In this document: positions 45,643-58,724 of the stretch, one piece after another
Position numbering within the stretch: the first letter of the stretch is position 1
How the letters are laid out: every line of letters starts with the position of its first letter
Source: Blakeslea trispora
Taxonomy: Eukaryota > Mucoromycota > Mucoromycetes > Mucorales > Choanephoraceae
Reading direction: 5' to 3'
Length of the DNA: 64,000 bases
Assembly: GCA_025331445.1 (NCBI GenBank)
Contig: JAIWNE010000085.1
Span: 62,001-126,000, forward strand
The notes under the pieces: model-generated
What the model saw: only the letters and a program-made list of their open reading frames with translations
What the model was told of the DNA's origin: nothing
Databases searched by the model: none
Position numbers and translations under genes: made by a program

Positions 45643-47967
45643 TTGGATAGATAAGTAATGGCTAATGATTACCATCTTATTACCGATGTAATAAGAATCC
45701 TGTATGGTTAAATCATAAGCAAAGCAAAGCAAAGCAAAGCTCAGTCTTAAAGTTGTTAATATAAATGCTTGCTATTAATGCATCTGCTTTATCGAAAAGC
45801 GCACGTTTGGTAAAAAGAGCGTACTAAGGAGTAACGCAGCTATAGTCAGTTGTAGAACAATGAGTTTGTCCATACTTGATTAAATCCACTTTTTCTATCT
45901 TCTATCTTCTGGATCATCTTTACCTTTTGCATTGTCTCTACCTTGGTAGATTAATTCTCCTTTTGTATACAGCTACTAGCTTGGTTGTGGTGTTTACAAT
46001 ACCACACTCTTTTTTTTTTAATAATAATAATAACAAAAAAAAATGTATTCGATGCGTAAATCGGTAAACCATTAAGCTTATGAATCATGTTATGAGCCAA
46101 TGATTGGATAAACCTATGAAATAGCAAATGAATGATAATGATGATAGTGGCAGTAGTGGCAGTAGTGGCAGTCATTAGCTAATAGCGTCTGTCACTTTTC
46201 CAACATATGCCAATTCGACAATAAGCGATAAACAGCAGATGAACATTCAAACATAAACTTGTTTTTCTTTGTTTGCAAGATCATAAAGCATAGCCCCCCT
46301 CTAGCTTATGAGTCACCATTTGTTACTTGCATTTCAGATCTTGAGCATTCCCAAGAGGTATAATAGCAATAATATCAATGATAGCAATAATACTGATAGT
46401 AGCACTAATACTGATAATAGCACTAATAGCAGCAACAGCAATGATGGTAAAGATGAAAAACCAAAAAATAGTTTGAAATCATTTAATATGTGGCGTTTTA
46501 TAGCAGGGGTAATGTCAATGAGATTGTTAGGGGTAGTCAAGCTGACGATCTCTAATTGCTCAAGCAATCACAACAAGACATTTATAAATAAGCATAATAA
46601 TAAGTGAAAACAAAAACGAAAAAAAAAATAATGTGTTTAATTTCATTGATTTCATTGTTTTTTAGTGTTTTCATTGATTTCATTGATTTCATCGATTTCA
46701 TTGTTTTTATTGACTTTAAATACTTTTATTGTAATCATTACTCTTCTATCTATTTCTTTATTTTATTACGGCTATTTACTATTGATGATGCTTTATTTAA
46801 GAGATCTAATAGCCTGAAACTTCGTACTTTATTATTATGGCCATAGATCATCATGAACGAGGATTAAAAAAAAAAAAACAAAAGAAAAAAAAAAGAAGGA
46901 AAGTCATAGTTAGTACACATCAGTTTAGTAGAAGATATCAAGTTAGTAGACATTGCATGTACACGCACAAAGGAATAGAAAAAAAAATGGGGTTAGTAGC
47001 GTAAGCTCGCACAGCATATTCCAATATCCTCAATGATGCTGGTCCACTATAGATGCTGGTCCATAACAATGCTGGTCCATAACAATGCTGGTCCATAACA
47101 ATGCTGGTCCATAACAATGCTGATCCACTATAGATGCTGGTTTACATTTCGACCGGTATAGAAGCGACCACGTCTTGAATACCTGCAAAGAAAAGAAAAA
47201 GGTCTTATTAGTATCCGTAATTCAGAAAGATAGCATGATTACCCGATTCACTGCACAGCATAACACCAGGTCACCGAAAAGCATCAGAGCCAAAGACCAG
47301 AGAGACCAAAAGACCAGAGAGACCAAAAGACCAGAGAGACCAAAAGACCAGAGAGACCAGAGAGCCGAGAGAGTAAGAACCAAGTCTTGAAAAGCTGCAT
47401 AAAGAAAAGTTACTATCTGTGATTTCAAGAAAGATGATATAGTCACCTAGTTTTTTTTTTCTGGACAACAAAAGACGCGTCGTATCATTTGTAAGCACCA
47501 AACCAGAAGGACCAGAGAATAAGCCAAAAATACCGGAGGACCATTTTTGTCGTGATTGCAAAGTGATTCCAAAGTGATTTCAAAGATGAGCGGAATCGCG
47601 TTTGAAACAAAAGAATAACCAGAACTAGTAAACCAGGTGCTTAGTATAACAGCTTTTAGGGTGACAAAGTCAGAAATATAGGTTACATACCAAGACTTGC
47701 ATTCTTGTCGTGCTTGAGAACCTGATTTCGAAGATGAGCAACATGGCGATCGAGAGATGAGGGTAACCAGAATCACAAAAAAAAAACCGCGTAGTATAAC
47801 GGCTTTTAAGGAGACACAATCAAAAGCATACAGTAGTTGCCTAACCAGACGGTTTCTTCTTCTTCGGTATACACCAGCAGTAACCACCATGAAAGATCTA
47901 TAACCTATACCTATGTGCGTGTACATGTCTATTTTACCTGATGTCTACTAATCAGAGAGAGAGAGAA

Positions 47968-48007
<40 letters not shown>

Positions 48008-48160
48008 CAAGAAAAATTCCCTCCCTCAAGCGTGGGCGGACATTGAACACCCATTTTTTTTTTCAAACGTGTCTTGAGCCCTTTCCTCCAAAGTGCGTCA
48101 ACACAGTGAGAAATCGCTCTCATGGCGCATGTAGCCTCGTCGGGGTACCATATAAAAGAG
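45643..48160. repeat. Macrosatellite unit 1 (2518 bp)
   Basis: The unit begins TTGGATAGATAAG and ends TACCATATAAAAGAG. It contains GCAAA repeats, a TGGCAGTAG triplet set, ATTGATTTC repeats (about 46640-46700), TGCTGGTCCATAACAA repeats (about 47038-47120), GACCAGAGAGACCAAAA repeats (about 47293-47365) and a 29-base A-run. It differs from the next units only by homopolymer length as far as I compared. Short ORFs exist (99, 159 and 80 residues), but they have low-complexity composition and no known domain. Confidence 0.95.
46942..47953. repeat. About 1-kb module with inverted ends inside each macrosatellite unit (unit 1 shown)
   Basis: The left arm TAGTAGACATTGCATGTACA, then CGCACAAAGGAATAG, is mirrored at 47905-47953 by an inverted copy containing CATGTACACGCACATAGG. 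Between the arms lie the TGCTGGTCC and GACCAGAGAG repeats and four paired sub-repeats. The same module recurs in units 2-4 at the 2518-bp spacing. It may be an old foldback element captured by the satellite. Confidence 0.65.
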
Positions 48161-50485
48161 TTGGATAGATAAGTAATGGCTAATGATTACCATCTTATTA
48201 CCGATGTAATAAGAATCCTGTATGGTTAAATCATAAGCAAAGCAAAGCAAAGCAAAGCTCAGTCTTAAAGTTGTTAATATAAATGCTTGCTATTAATGCA
48301 TCTGCTTTATCGAAAAGCGCACGTTTGGTAAAAAGAGCGTACTAAGGAGTAACGCAGCTATAGTCAGTTGTAGAACAATGAGTTTGTCCATACTTGATTA
48401 AATCCACTTTTTCTATCTTCTATCTTCTGGATCATCTTTACCTTTTGCATTGTCTCTACCTTGGTAGATTAATTCTCCTTTTGTATACAGCTACTAGCTT
48501 GGTTGTGGTGTTTACAATACCACACTCTTTTTTTTTTAATAATAATAATAACAAAAAAAAATGTATTCGATGCGTAAATCGGTAAACCATTAAGCTTATG
48601 AATCATGTTATGAGCCAATGATTGGATAAACCTATGAAATAGCAAATGAATGATAATGATGATAGTGGCAGTAGTGGCAGTAGTGGCAGTCATTAGCTAA
48701 TAGCGTCTGTCACTTTTCCAACATATGCCAATTCGACAATAAGCGATAAACAGCAGATGAACATTCAAACATAAACTTGTTTTTCTTTGTTTGCAAGATC
48801 ATAAAGCATAGCCCCCCTCTAGCTTATGAGTCACCATTTGTTACTTGCATTTCAGATCTTGAGCATTCCCAAGAGGTATAATAGCAATAATATCAATGAT
48901 AGCAATAATACTGATAGTAGCACTAATACTGATAATAGCACTAATAGCAGCAACAGCAATGATGGTAAAGATGAAAAACCAAAAAATAGTTTGAAATCAT
49001 TTAATATGTGGCGTTTTATAGCAGGGGTAATGTCAATGAGATTGTTAGGGGTAGTCAAGCTGACGATCTCTAATTGCTCAAGCAATCACAACAAGACATT
49101 TATAAATAAGCATAATAATAAGTGAAAACAAAAACGAAAAAAAAAATAATGTGTTTAATTTCATTGATTTCATTGTTTTTTAGTGTTTTCATTGATTTCA
49201 TTGATTTCATCGATTTCATTGTTTTTATTGACTTTAAATACTTTTATTGTAATCATTACTCTTCTATCTATTTCTTTATTTTATTACGGCTATTTACTAT
49301 TGATGATGCTTTATTTAAGAGATCTAATAGCCTGAAACTTCGTACTTTATTATTATGGCCATAGATCATCATGAACGAGGATTAAAAAAAAAAAAACAAA
49401 AGAAAAAAAAAAGAAGGAAAGTCATAGTTAGTACACATCAGTTTAGTAGAAGATATCAAGTTAGTAGACATTGCATGTACACGCACAAAGGAATAGAAAA
49501 AAAAATGGGGTTAGTAGCGTAAGCTCGCACAGCATATTCCAATATCCTCAATGATGCTGGTCCACTATAGATGCTGGTCCATAACAATGCTGGTCCATAA
49601 CAATGCTGGTCCATAACAATGCTGGTCCATAACAATGCTGATCCACTATAGATGCTGGTTTACATTTCGACCGGTATAGAAGCGACCACGTCTTGAATAC
49701 CTGCAAAGAAAAGAAAAAGGTCTTATTAGTATCCGTAATTCAGAAAGATAGCATGATTACCCGATTCACTGCACAGCATAACACCAGGTCACCGAAAAGC
49801 ATCAGAGCCAAAGACCAGAGAGACCAAAAGACCAGAGAGACCAAAAGACCAGAGAGACCAAAAGACCAGAGAGACCAGAGAGCCGAGAGAGTAAGAACCA
49901 AGTCTTGAAAAGCTGCATAAAGAAAAGTTACTATCTGTGATTTCAAGAAAGATGATATAGTCACCTAGTTTTTTTTTTCTGGACAACAAAAGACGCGTCG
50001 TATCATTTGTAAGCACCAAACCAGAAGGACCAGAGAATAAGCCAAAAATACCGGAGGACCATTTTTGTCGTGATTGCAAAGTGATTCCAAAGTGATTTCA
50101 AAGATGAGCGGAATCGCGTTTGAAACAAAAGAATAACCAGAACTAGTAAACCAGGTGCTTAGTATAACAGCTTTTAGGGTGACAAAGTCAGAAATATAGG
50201 TTACATACCAAGACTTGCATTCTTGTCGTGCTTGAGAACCTGATTTCGAAGATGAGCAACATGGCGATCGAGAGATGAGGGTAACCAGAATCACAAAAAA
50301 AAAACCGCGTAGTATAACGGCTTTTAAGGAGACACAATCAAAAGCATACAGTAGTTGCCTAACCAGACGGTTTCTTCTTCTTCGGTATACACCAGCAGTA
50401 ACCACCATGAAAGATCTATAACCTATACCTATGTGCGTGTACATGTCTATTTTACCTGATGTCTACTAATCAGAGAGAGAGAGAA

Positions 50486-50526
<41 letters not shown>

Positions 50527-50679
50527 CAAGAAAAATTCCCTCCCTCAAGCGTGGGCGGACATTGAACACCCATTTTTTTTTTCAAACGTGTCTTGAGCCC
50601 TTTCCTCCAAAGTGCGTCAACACAGTGAGAAATCGCTCTCATGGCGCATGTAGCCTCGTCGGGGTACCATATAAAAGAG
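48161..50679. repeat. Macrosatellite unit 2 (2519 bp)
   Basis: Matches unit 1 throughout; one base longer, because the A-run before GACAAG has 30 rather than 29 A. The junction with unit 1 carries CATATAAAAGAG. Confidence 0.95.
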
Positions 50680-53003
50680 TTGGATAGATAAGTAATGGCT
50701 AATGATTACCATCTTATTACCGATGTAATAAGAATCCTGTATGGTTAAATCATAAGCAAAGCAAAGCAAAGCAAAGCTCAGTCTTAAAGTTGTTAATATA
50801 AATGCTTGCTATTAATGCATCTGCTTTATCGAAAAGCGCACGTTTGGTAAAAAGAGCGTACTAAGGAGTAACGCAGCTATAGTCAGTTGTAGAACAATGA
50901 GTTTGTCCATACTTGATTAAATCCACTTTTTCTATCTTCTATCTTCTGGATCATCTTTACCTTTTGCATTGTCTCTACCTTGGTAGATTAATTCTCCTTT
51001 TGTATACAGCTACTAGCTTGGTTGTGGTGTTTACAATACCACACTCTTTTTTTTTTAATAATAATAATAACAAAAAAAAATGTATTCGATGCGTAAATCG
51101 GTAAACCATTAAGCTTATGAATCATGTTATGAGCCAATGATTGGATAAACCTATGAAATAGCAAATGAATGATAATGATGATAGTGGCAGTAGTGGCAGT
51201 AGTGGCAGTCATTAGCTAATAGCGTCTGTCACTTTTCCAACATATGCCAATTCGACAATAAGCGATAAACAGCAGATGAACATTCAAACATAAACTTGTT
51301 TTTCTTTGTTTGCAAGATCATAAAGCATAGCCCCCTCTAGCTTATGAGTCACCATTTGTTACTTGCATTTCAGATCTTGAGCATTCCCAAGAGGTATAAT
51401 AGCAATAATATCAATGATAGCAATAATACTGATAGTAGCACTAATACTGATAATAGCACTAATAGCAGCAACAGCAATGATGGTAAAGATGAAAAACCAA
51501 AAAATAGTTTGAAATCATTTAATATGTGGCGTTTTATAGCAGGGGTAATGTCAATGAGATTGTTAGGGGTAGTCAAGCTGACGATCTCTAATTGCTCAAG
51601 CAATCACAACAAGACATTTATAAATAAGCATAATAATAAGTGAAAACAAAAACGAAAAAAAAAATAATGTGTTTAATTTCATTGATTTCATTGTTTTTTA
51701 GTGTTTTCATTGATTTCATTGATTTCATCGATTTCATTGTTTTTATTGACTTTAAATACTTTTATTGTAATCATTACTCTTCTATCTATTTCTTTATTTT
51801 ATTACGGCTATTTACTATTGATGATGCTTTATTTAAGAGATCTAATAGCCTGAAACTTCGTACTTTATTATTATGGCCATAGATCATCATGAACGAGGAT
51901 TAAAAAAAAAAAAACAAAAGAAAAAAAAAAGAAGGAAAGTCATAGTTAGTACACATCAGTTTAGTAGAAGATATCAAGTTAGTAGACATTGCATGTACAC
52001 GCACAAAGGAATAGAAAAAAAAATGGGGTTAGTAGCGTAAGCTCGCACAGCATATTCCAATATCCTCAATGATGCTGGTCCACTATAGATGCTGGTCCAT
52101 AACAATGCTGGTCCATAACAATGCTGGTCCATAACAATGCTGGTCCATAACAATGCTGATCCACTATAGATGCTGGTTTACATTTCGACCGGTATAGAAG
52201 CGACCACGTCTTGAATACCTGCAAAGAAAAGAAAAAGGTCTTATTAGTATCCGTAATTCAGAAAGATAGCATGATTACCCGATTCACTGCACAGCATAAC
52301 ACCAGGTCACCGAAAAGCATCAGAGCCAAAGACCAGAGAGACCAAAAGACCAGAGAGACCAAAAGACCAGAGAGACCAAAAGACCAGAGAGACCAGAGAG
52401 CCGAGAGAGTAAGAACCAAGTCTTGAAAAGCTGCATAAAGAAAAGTTACTATCTGTGATTTCAAGAAAGATGATATAGTCACCTAGTTTTTTTTTTCTGG
52501 ACAACAAAAGACGCGTCGTATCATTTGTAAGCACCAAACCAGAAGGACCAGAGAATAAGCCAAAAATACCGGAGGACCATTTTTGTCGTGATTGCAAAGT
52601 GATTCCAAAGTGATTTCAAAGATGAGCGGAATCGCGTTTGAAACAAAAGAATAACCAGAACTAGTAAACCAGGTGCTTAGTATAACAGCTTTTAGGGTGA
52701 CAAAGTCAGAAATATAGGTTACATACCAAGACTTGCATTCTTGTCGTGCTTGAGAACCTGATTTCGAAGATGAGCAACATGGCGATCGAGAGATGAGGGT
52801 AACCAGAATCACAAAAAAAAAACCGCGTAGTATAACGGCTTTTAAGGAGACACAATCAAAAGCATACAGTAGTTGCCTAACCAGACGGTTTCTTCTTCTT
52901 CGGTATACACCAGCAGTAACCACCATGAAAGATCTATAACCTATACCTATGTGCGTGTACATGTCTATTTTACCTGATGTCTACTAATCAGAGAGAGAGA
53001 GAA

Positions 53004-53044
<41 letters not shown>

Positions 53045-53197
53045 CAAGAAAAATTCCCTCCCTCAAGCGTGGGCGGACATTGAACACCCATTTTTTTTTT
53101 CAAACGTGTCTTGAGCCCTTTCCTCCAAAGTGCGTCAACACAGTGAGAAATCGCTCTCATGGCGCATGTAGCCTCGTCGGGGTACCATATAAAAGAG
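50680..53197. repeat. Macrosatellite unit 3 (2518 bp)
   Basis: As unit 2, but the C-run at about 51330 has five C instead of six. No other change was noticed. Confidence 0.95.
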
Positions 53198-55522
53198 TTG
53201 GATAGATAAGTAATGGCTAATGATTACCATCTTATTACCGATGTAATAAGAATCCTGTATGGTTAAATCATAAGCAAAGCAAAGCAAAGCAAAGCTCAGT
53301 CTTAAAGTTGTTAATATAAATGCTTGCTATTAATGCATCTGCTTTATCGAAAAGCGCACGTTTGGTAAAAAGAGCGTACTAAGGAGTAACGCAGCTATAG
53401 TCAGTTGTAGAACAATGAGTTTGTCCATACTTGATTAAATCCACTTTTTCTATCTTCTATCTTCTGGATCATCTTTACCTTTTGCATTGTCTCTACCTTG
53501 GTAGATTAATTCTCCTTTTGTATACAGCTACTAGCTTGGTTGTGGTGTTTACAATACCACACTCTTTTTTTTTTAATAATAATAATAACAAAAAAAAATG
53601 TATTCGATGCGTAAATCGGTAAACCATTAAGCTTATGAATCATGTTATGAGCCAATGATTGGATAAACCTATGAAATAGCAAATGAATGATAATGATGAT
53701 AGTGGCAGTAGTGGCAGTAGTGGCAGTCATTAGCTAATAGCGTCTGTCACTTTTCCAACATATGCCAATTCGACAATAAGCGATAAACAGCAGATGAACA
53801 TTCAAACATAAACTTGTTTTTCTTTGTTTGCAAGATCATAAAGCATAGCCCCCCTCTAGCTTATGAGTCACCATTTGTTACTTGCATTTCAGATCTTGAG
53901 CATTCCCAAGAGGTATAATAGCAATAATATCAATGATAGCAATAATACTGATAGTAGCACTAATACTGATAATAGCACTAATAGCAGCAACAGCAATGAT
54001 GGTAAAGATGAAAAACCAAAAAATAGTTTGAAATCATTTAATATGTGGCGTTTTATAGCAGGGGTAATGTCAATGAGATTGTTAGGGGTAGTCAAGCTGA
54101 CGATCTCTAATTGCTCAAGCAATCACAACAAGACATTTATAAATAAGCATAATAATAAGTGAAAACAAAAACGAAAAAAAAAATAATGTGTTTAATTTCA
54201 TTGATTTCATTGTTTTTTAGTGTTTTCATTGATTTCATTGATTTCATCGATTTCATTGTTTTTATTGACTTTAAATACTTTTATTGTAATCATTACTCTT
54301 CTATCTATTTCTTTATTTTATTACGGCTATTTACTATTGATGATGCTTTATTTAAGAGATCTAATAGCCTGAAACTTCGTACTTTATTATTATGGCCATA
54401 GATCATCATGAACGAGGATTAAAAAAAAAAAAACAAAAGAAAAAAAAAAGAAGGAAAGTCATAGTTAGTACACATCAGTTTAGTAGAAGATATCAAGTTA
54501 GTAGACATTGCATGTACACGCACAAAGGAATAGAAAAAAAAATGGGGTTAGTAGCGTAAGCTCGCACAGCATATTCCAATATCCTCAATGATGCTGGTCC
54601 ACTATAGATGCTGGTCCATAACAATGCTGGTCCATAACAATGCTGGTCCATAACAATGCTGGTCCATAACAATGCTGATCCACTATAGATGCTGGTTTAC
54701 ATTTCGACCGGTATAGAAGCGACCACGTCTTGAATACCTGCAAAGAAAAGAAAAAGGTCTTATTAGTATCCGTAATTCAGAAAGATAGCATGATTACCCG
54801 ATTCACTGCACAGCATAACACCAGGTCACCGAAAAGCATCAGAGCCAAAGACCAGAGAGACCAAAAGACCAGAGAGACCAAAAGACCAGAGAGACCAAAA
54901 GACCAGAGAGACCAGAGAGCCGAGAGAGTAAGAACCAAGTCTTGAAAAGCTGCATAAAGAAAAGTTACTATCTGTGATTTCAAGAAAGATGATATAGTCA
55001 CCTAGTTTTTTTTTTCTGGACAACAAAAGACGCGTCGTATCATTTGTAAGCACCAAACCAGAAGGACCAGAGAATAAGCCAAAAATACCGGAGGACCATT
55101 TTTGTCGTGATTGCAAAGTGATTCCAAAGTGATTTCAAAGATGAGCGGAATCGCGTTTGAAACAAAAGAATAACCAGAACTAGTAAACCAGGTGCTTAGT
55201 ATAACAGCTTTTAGGGTGACAAAGTCAGAAATATAGGTTACATACCAAGACTTGCATTCTTGTCGTGCTTGAGAACCTGATTTCGAAGATGAGCAACATG
55301 GCGATCGAGAGATGAGGGTAACCAGAATCACAAAAAAAAAACCGCGTAGTATAACGGCTTTTAAGGAGACACAATCAAAAGCATACAGTAGTTGCCTAAC
55401 CAGACGGTTTCTTCTTCTTCGGTATACACCAGCAGTAACCACCATGAAAGATCTATAACCTATACCTATGTGCGTGTACATGTCTATTTTACCTGATGTC
55501 TACTAATCAGAGAGAGAGAGAA

Positions 55523-55563
<41 letters not shown>

Positions 55564-55702
55564 CAAGAAAAATTCCCTCCCTCAAGCGTGGGCGGACATT
55601 GAACACCCATTTTTTTTTTCAAACGTGTCTTGAGCCCTTTCCTCCAAAGTGCGTCAACACAGTGAGAAATCGCTCTCATGGCGCATGTAGCCTCGTCGGG
55701 GT
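53198..55702. repeat. Macrosatellite unit 4, 3' end short by about 15 bp
   Basis: The unit matches the others until GCCTCGTCGGGGT. It then leaves the repeat, lacking the terminal ACCATATAAAAGAG. This marks the right edge of the array. Confidence 0.95.
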
Positions 55703-57790
55703 TTCAAAATTTTTGATTTCTAACCCCGCGCGGTCTTTAAGTATAATGAATAATCTTTGTGATGTTTGTGGGTCCATCGAAACTGAAATGAAGTTTAGAA
55801 CAAGAGCTATTGTCACACTTATCTTTCGGTAAACATATATAAAGTCAATAGAATTAAAGAAGGTTTACTAGCGGGTCTAATCGGAGTAAGAACGGAATAT
55901 CAATATTTTATAATTTGTAGTGACACAAAACAGAACTTGTCTCTGACATGGTTGCTATCAAATATTATAAGATTTATGTCTTGTACGATACGTCACTTTG
56001 ACAAAACAAATATTCAGCTCTCACTTATTCTATATTCGTTTACTTGAACCATATTATTAAAAACTAGCCTTTGTGTTGTATGCAACGTCCTTTTTAGGGA
56101 CAATAACAAATTATAAAGTCAGATTAGCCATCATATCGTTAACATATATGGACATGTTGGTTAACAGTGAAATACGTTCTTATACAAATAAACAGAGAGT
56201 AAGTTGTGTGTCAAAGTAAGGTAAACGCTCAGTTAAGATGCGGGGTCCATCATTAGTATAAATAGAGCCACAAAATGTATATTAAATAAAGACAACTTTC
56301 TTTTGGGTCCGATTGATTTATTACTGTTATCAATTGTACCGCGAATGTCACACTTCGGTCAATCTACAAGAAATGCTGCTTTCTACCCATTACACCTAAA
56401 AAGTTACCAATAATACCCCTCAGTTTCATTAAAAATTGAAGCGCATTCAATCTGAAAAGTTTATAAGGAAGGCACGTATATATAATAAATGCAGACCAAC
56501 TTCTACCTATCTTTTTTGACCGTCATCTGTTTTTTTCGTCTTTACTCTTTTATTGTATTTGTGTACCGTTATATTTTTGGAATAAAACAAGATTGGCGTT
56601 CTTAAATATTGTCTGACTAAACTTGTTTTTAACATTTACATTAGTGTCAAAGTTTGATTTTTTTGTCAGTAGTAATGCTAGCACCAGCAGGTGTATATAG
56701 ATGTAGTACAAGGCTTGTGACAGCAATGCTGGAGCTGTCTAACAATTTTGTTATACTCCAAGAATATAACAGGTGTTATAGGCCAAGAAATCAGGGAATT
56801 AATCAGACTAAAGATAATGTTTTATTTACTTCAAAATTGATGTGCTATTTATACTTTTCATGAAGATGATATTTCAACTGAGATTGTAAAACTTTTCTAG
56901 AGGCTTGTAGATGATTATGATAATAACAACGAATCGGATGAGAGATGAATGATGACAGTCTTGTAAAGAAGAATTACTAAAATAGAATGATTGGCCATCT
57001 GTACCTTAAACCCAGTAACTGGTAAATTATTGGTAAGATGTCAGTCCTGACCTTGAATGAAGGTTTATCCGAATTCACTCCTAGCGAGATTTCATCCAAA
57101 TATGGTATAAAAGTGTACAAAAATCTGAATAACGTACTGCAATTGGCTAAAAATTAAAAACTCTGTGTAATTCGAGTTTAGACGGCGTTTGAGAGTCAAT
57201 GGAGCTTTAAAATGAGCAAAAAACAGATTTTATTGGCTGCTATGGGTACACAGGTTTCGTCTTTTAATTTTGCGCTTGCTATGTAATTTTTGAGTCTTAA
57301 AATCCTTTTTTTTTGCGTAGCACCAAGAAAAAGCTTGCACTTGGGTTTAAAATGACTTAGAAAAAATTAGTCACTGCGTAGAAGAAATCTGCCGCTATGT
57401 AGAAAAAAATTGCTTCTTTTTCTCTTTATTCTTTTTGGTACAATATGTTTGACTCTATGATCTTTTAACACAACACACTCATAGCAGATCAAGTTCCTAA
57501 TAACAAGCGCAAGCTCTATGTCATTTTACTGTAACAAGAAGCAGATCACTAACTTTGCTCGCTTAAACTTTCTCTAGTGATGTCGATGCCAAGATGTGTT
57601 GGTAAGTTTGTTTTTATTACAAAAACATATCACTCACTAATACAACTTAATTACATAGACTGATATGTGTGTTATCTCGCCTATGGTCTTGATGTAAGTA
57701 ATACTCTGACTAGAAAAGTTCAATTATTCACACTTTCTTTTAAGTAGATTGCTTTGAACTTTTTGTAATATCTCTGCCACTTTGAAGGTC
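55703..57790. other. AT-rich region right of the array with no clear gene
   Basis: Short ORFs (for example a 69-residue one at 56654) have no recognisable domain. One patch near 56290-56350 resembles the candidate element at 13.2 kb. Otherwise I see nothing. Confidence 0.45.
56290..56350. repeat. Diverged patch similar to 13165-13225
   Basis: TCCGATTGATTTATTACTG and TTATCAATTGTACC here parallel TCTGATTGACTTATACTTG and CTATCAATTATATC in the 3' part of the inverted-repeat unit at 13047-15480. This may be a remnant of a related element. Confidence 0.35.
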
Positions 57791-57820
57791 AATTAGCAGC
57801 TCATATATACCAGATTGTCG

Positions 57821-57994
57821 CTAGGTATTAGATGGCTACCATTGGAAAATAGATACCAGGGTAGGAAGGATTACTTTAAGATACTACGCAAGTAGGCTGT
57901 AGGCTCTTGTAGCCATAATTCGCATACTTTGTATCTTAAAGCAATCCTTCCTACCCTGGTATTTATTTTCCAATGGTAGCCGTCCGATACCTGG
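57821..57994. mobile_element. Foldback (MITE-like) element with about 70-bp inverted arms
   Basis: GGCTACCATTGGAAAATA, GATACCAGGGTAGGAAGGAT and the following bases are mirrored on the right with few mismatches. The loop between the arms is about 35 bases. No coding capacity is seen. Confidence 0.85.
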
Positions 57995-58006
57995 TGGCAG
58001 CTAAGT

Positions 58007-58724
58007 TTTTTTTAAATCTTTAATCCAATAAAAAACTATATTTTCTATGTAACCATTCAATTCTAAATGAAGTATCTAGTCCCCCATCACCCCCATTGAG
58101 TCTAATCCATATTAGGCCTATTTCAACCCATATTTGGCTTGTTCCAAAAAAGGAATCTAAGAAAGTCCCGACGTTACACAGCTGGGTCCCAAAAACTTCG
58201 CTGGCAGTGTTGAATGTCAAATGAAACAAGCTGAAGTCGAATTAGAGAATGATTGTGGATTCATAAGTGGTTAAATAATTGATCCGTACTGTATGAATAT
58301 AACAACAGGCACAAAATATAATAAAGTTTAAAGACGAGTAAAGTCGATTAGAACCAGAACGGTCAAAAAAGATAGATATGAATCTGATCCGCGTTTATTT
58401 CAAATATGTGCCTTGTATTTATACTTTTTACGATGACTGAGTAACAATCCTTAATTTAACTGAGTGACATGGACAATAGCTTATTTTTGGTGTAATGGAT
58501 AAAGAGTGAGTACCTCTTGTGTATAAACCATAATTCACTGTTTGTGCTTCAATCCAAGTGTACTTGATGCAAATGAAGTGTGATCCAATCCTTTATTTTA
58601 GATTGAGCTTAGATGTCAATTAAGCTATAGCCAGTTATAACTGTAGAGCTGTGAACACGTTTAGGTCTGTATTATAACTCAGATAGGGTAGAATGTAGGC
58701 TGTATACAACACATTTCAAAATGA
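58007..58724. other. Gap left of the DIRS-like remnant
   Basis: AT-rich, with a CCCCCATCACCCCC patch at about 58081. A 69-residue minus-strand ORF at 58020-58229 has no support. Confidence 0.4.

Noticed and set aside
45876..55481. Recurring ORFs of 63-159 residues in each macrosatellite unit as genes
   Set aside because: They are of biased composition, overlap on both strands, and their preservation follows from the near-identity of the units rather than from coding selection. One (159 residues, minus) spans intron-like signals.
45643..55702. Macrosatellite as rDNA, 5S or snRNA repeats
   Set aside because: I found no conserved rRNA, 5S, U6 or tRNA sequence within a unit on either strand.
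55599..55832. 77-residue ORF crossing the right edge of the satellite array
   Set aside because: It joins satellite sequence to unique flank; the Cys pair (CDVCGS) is too short to support a domain.
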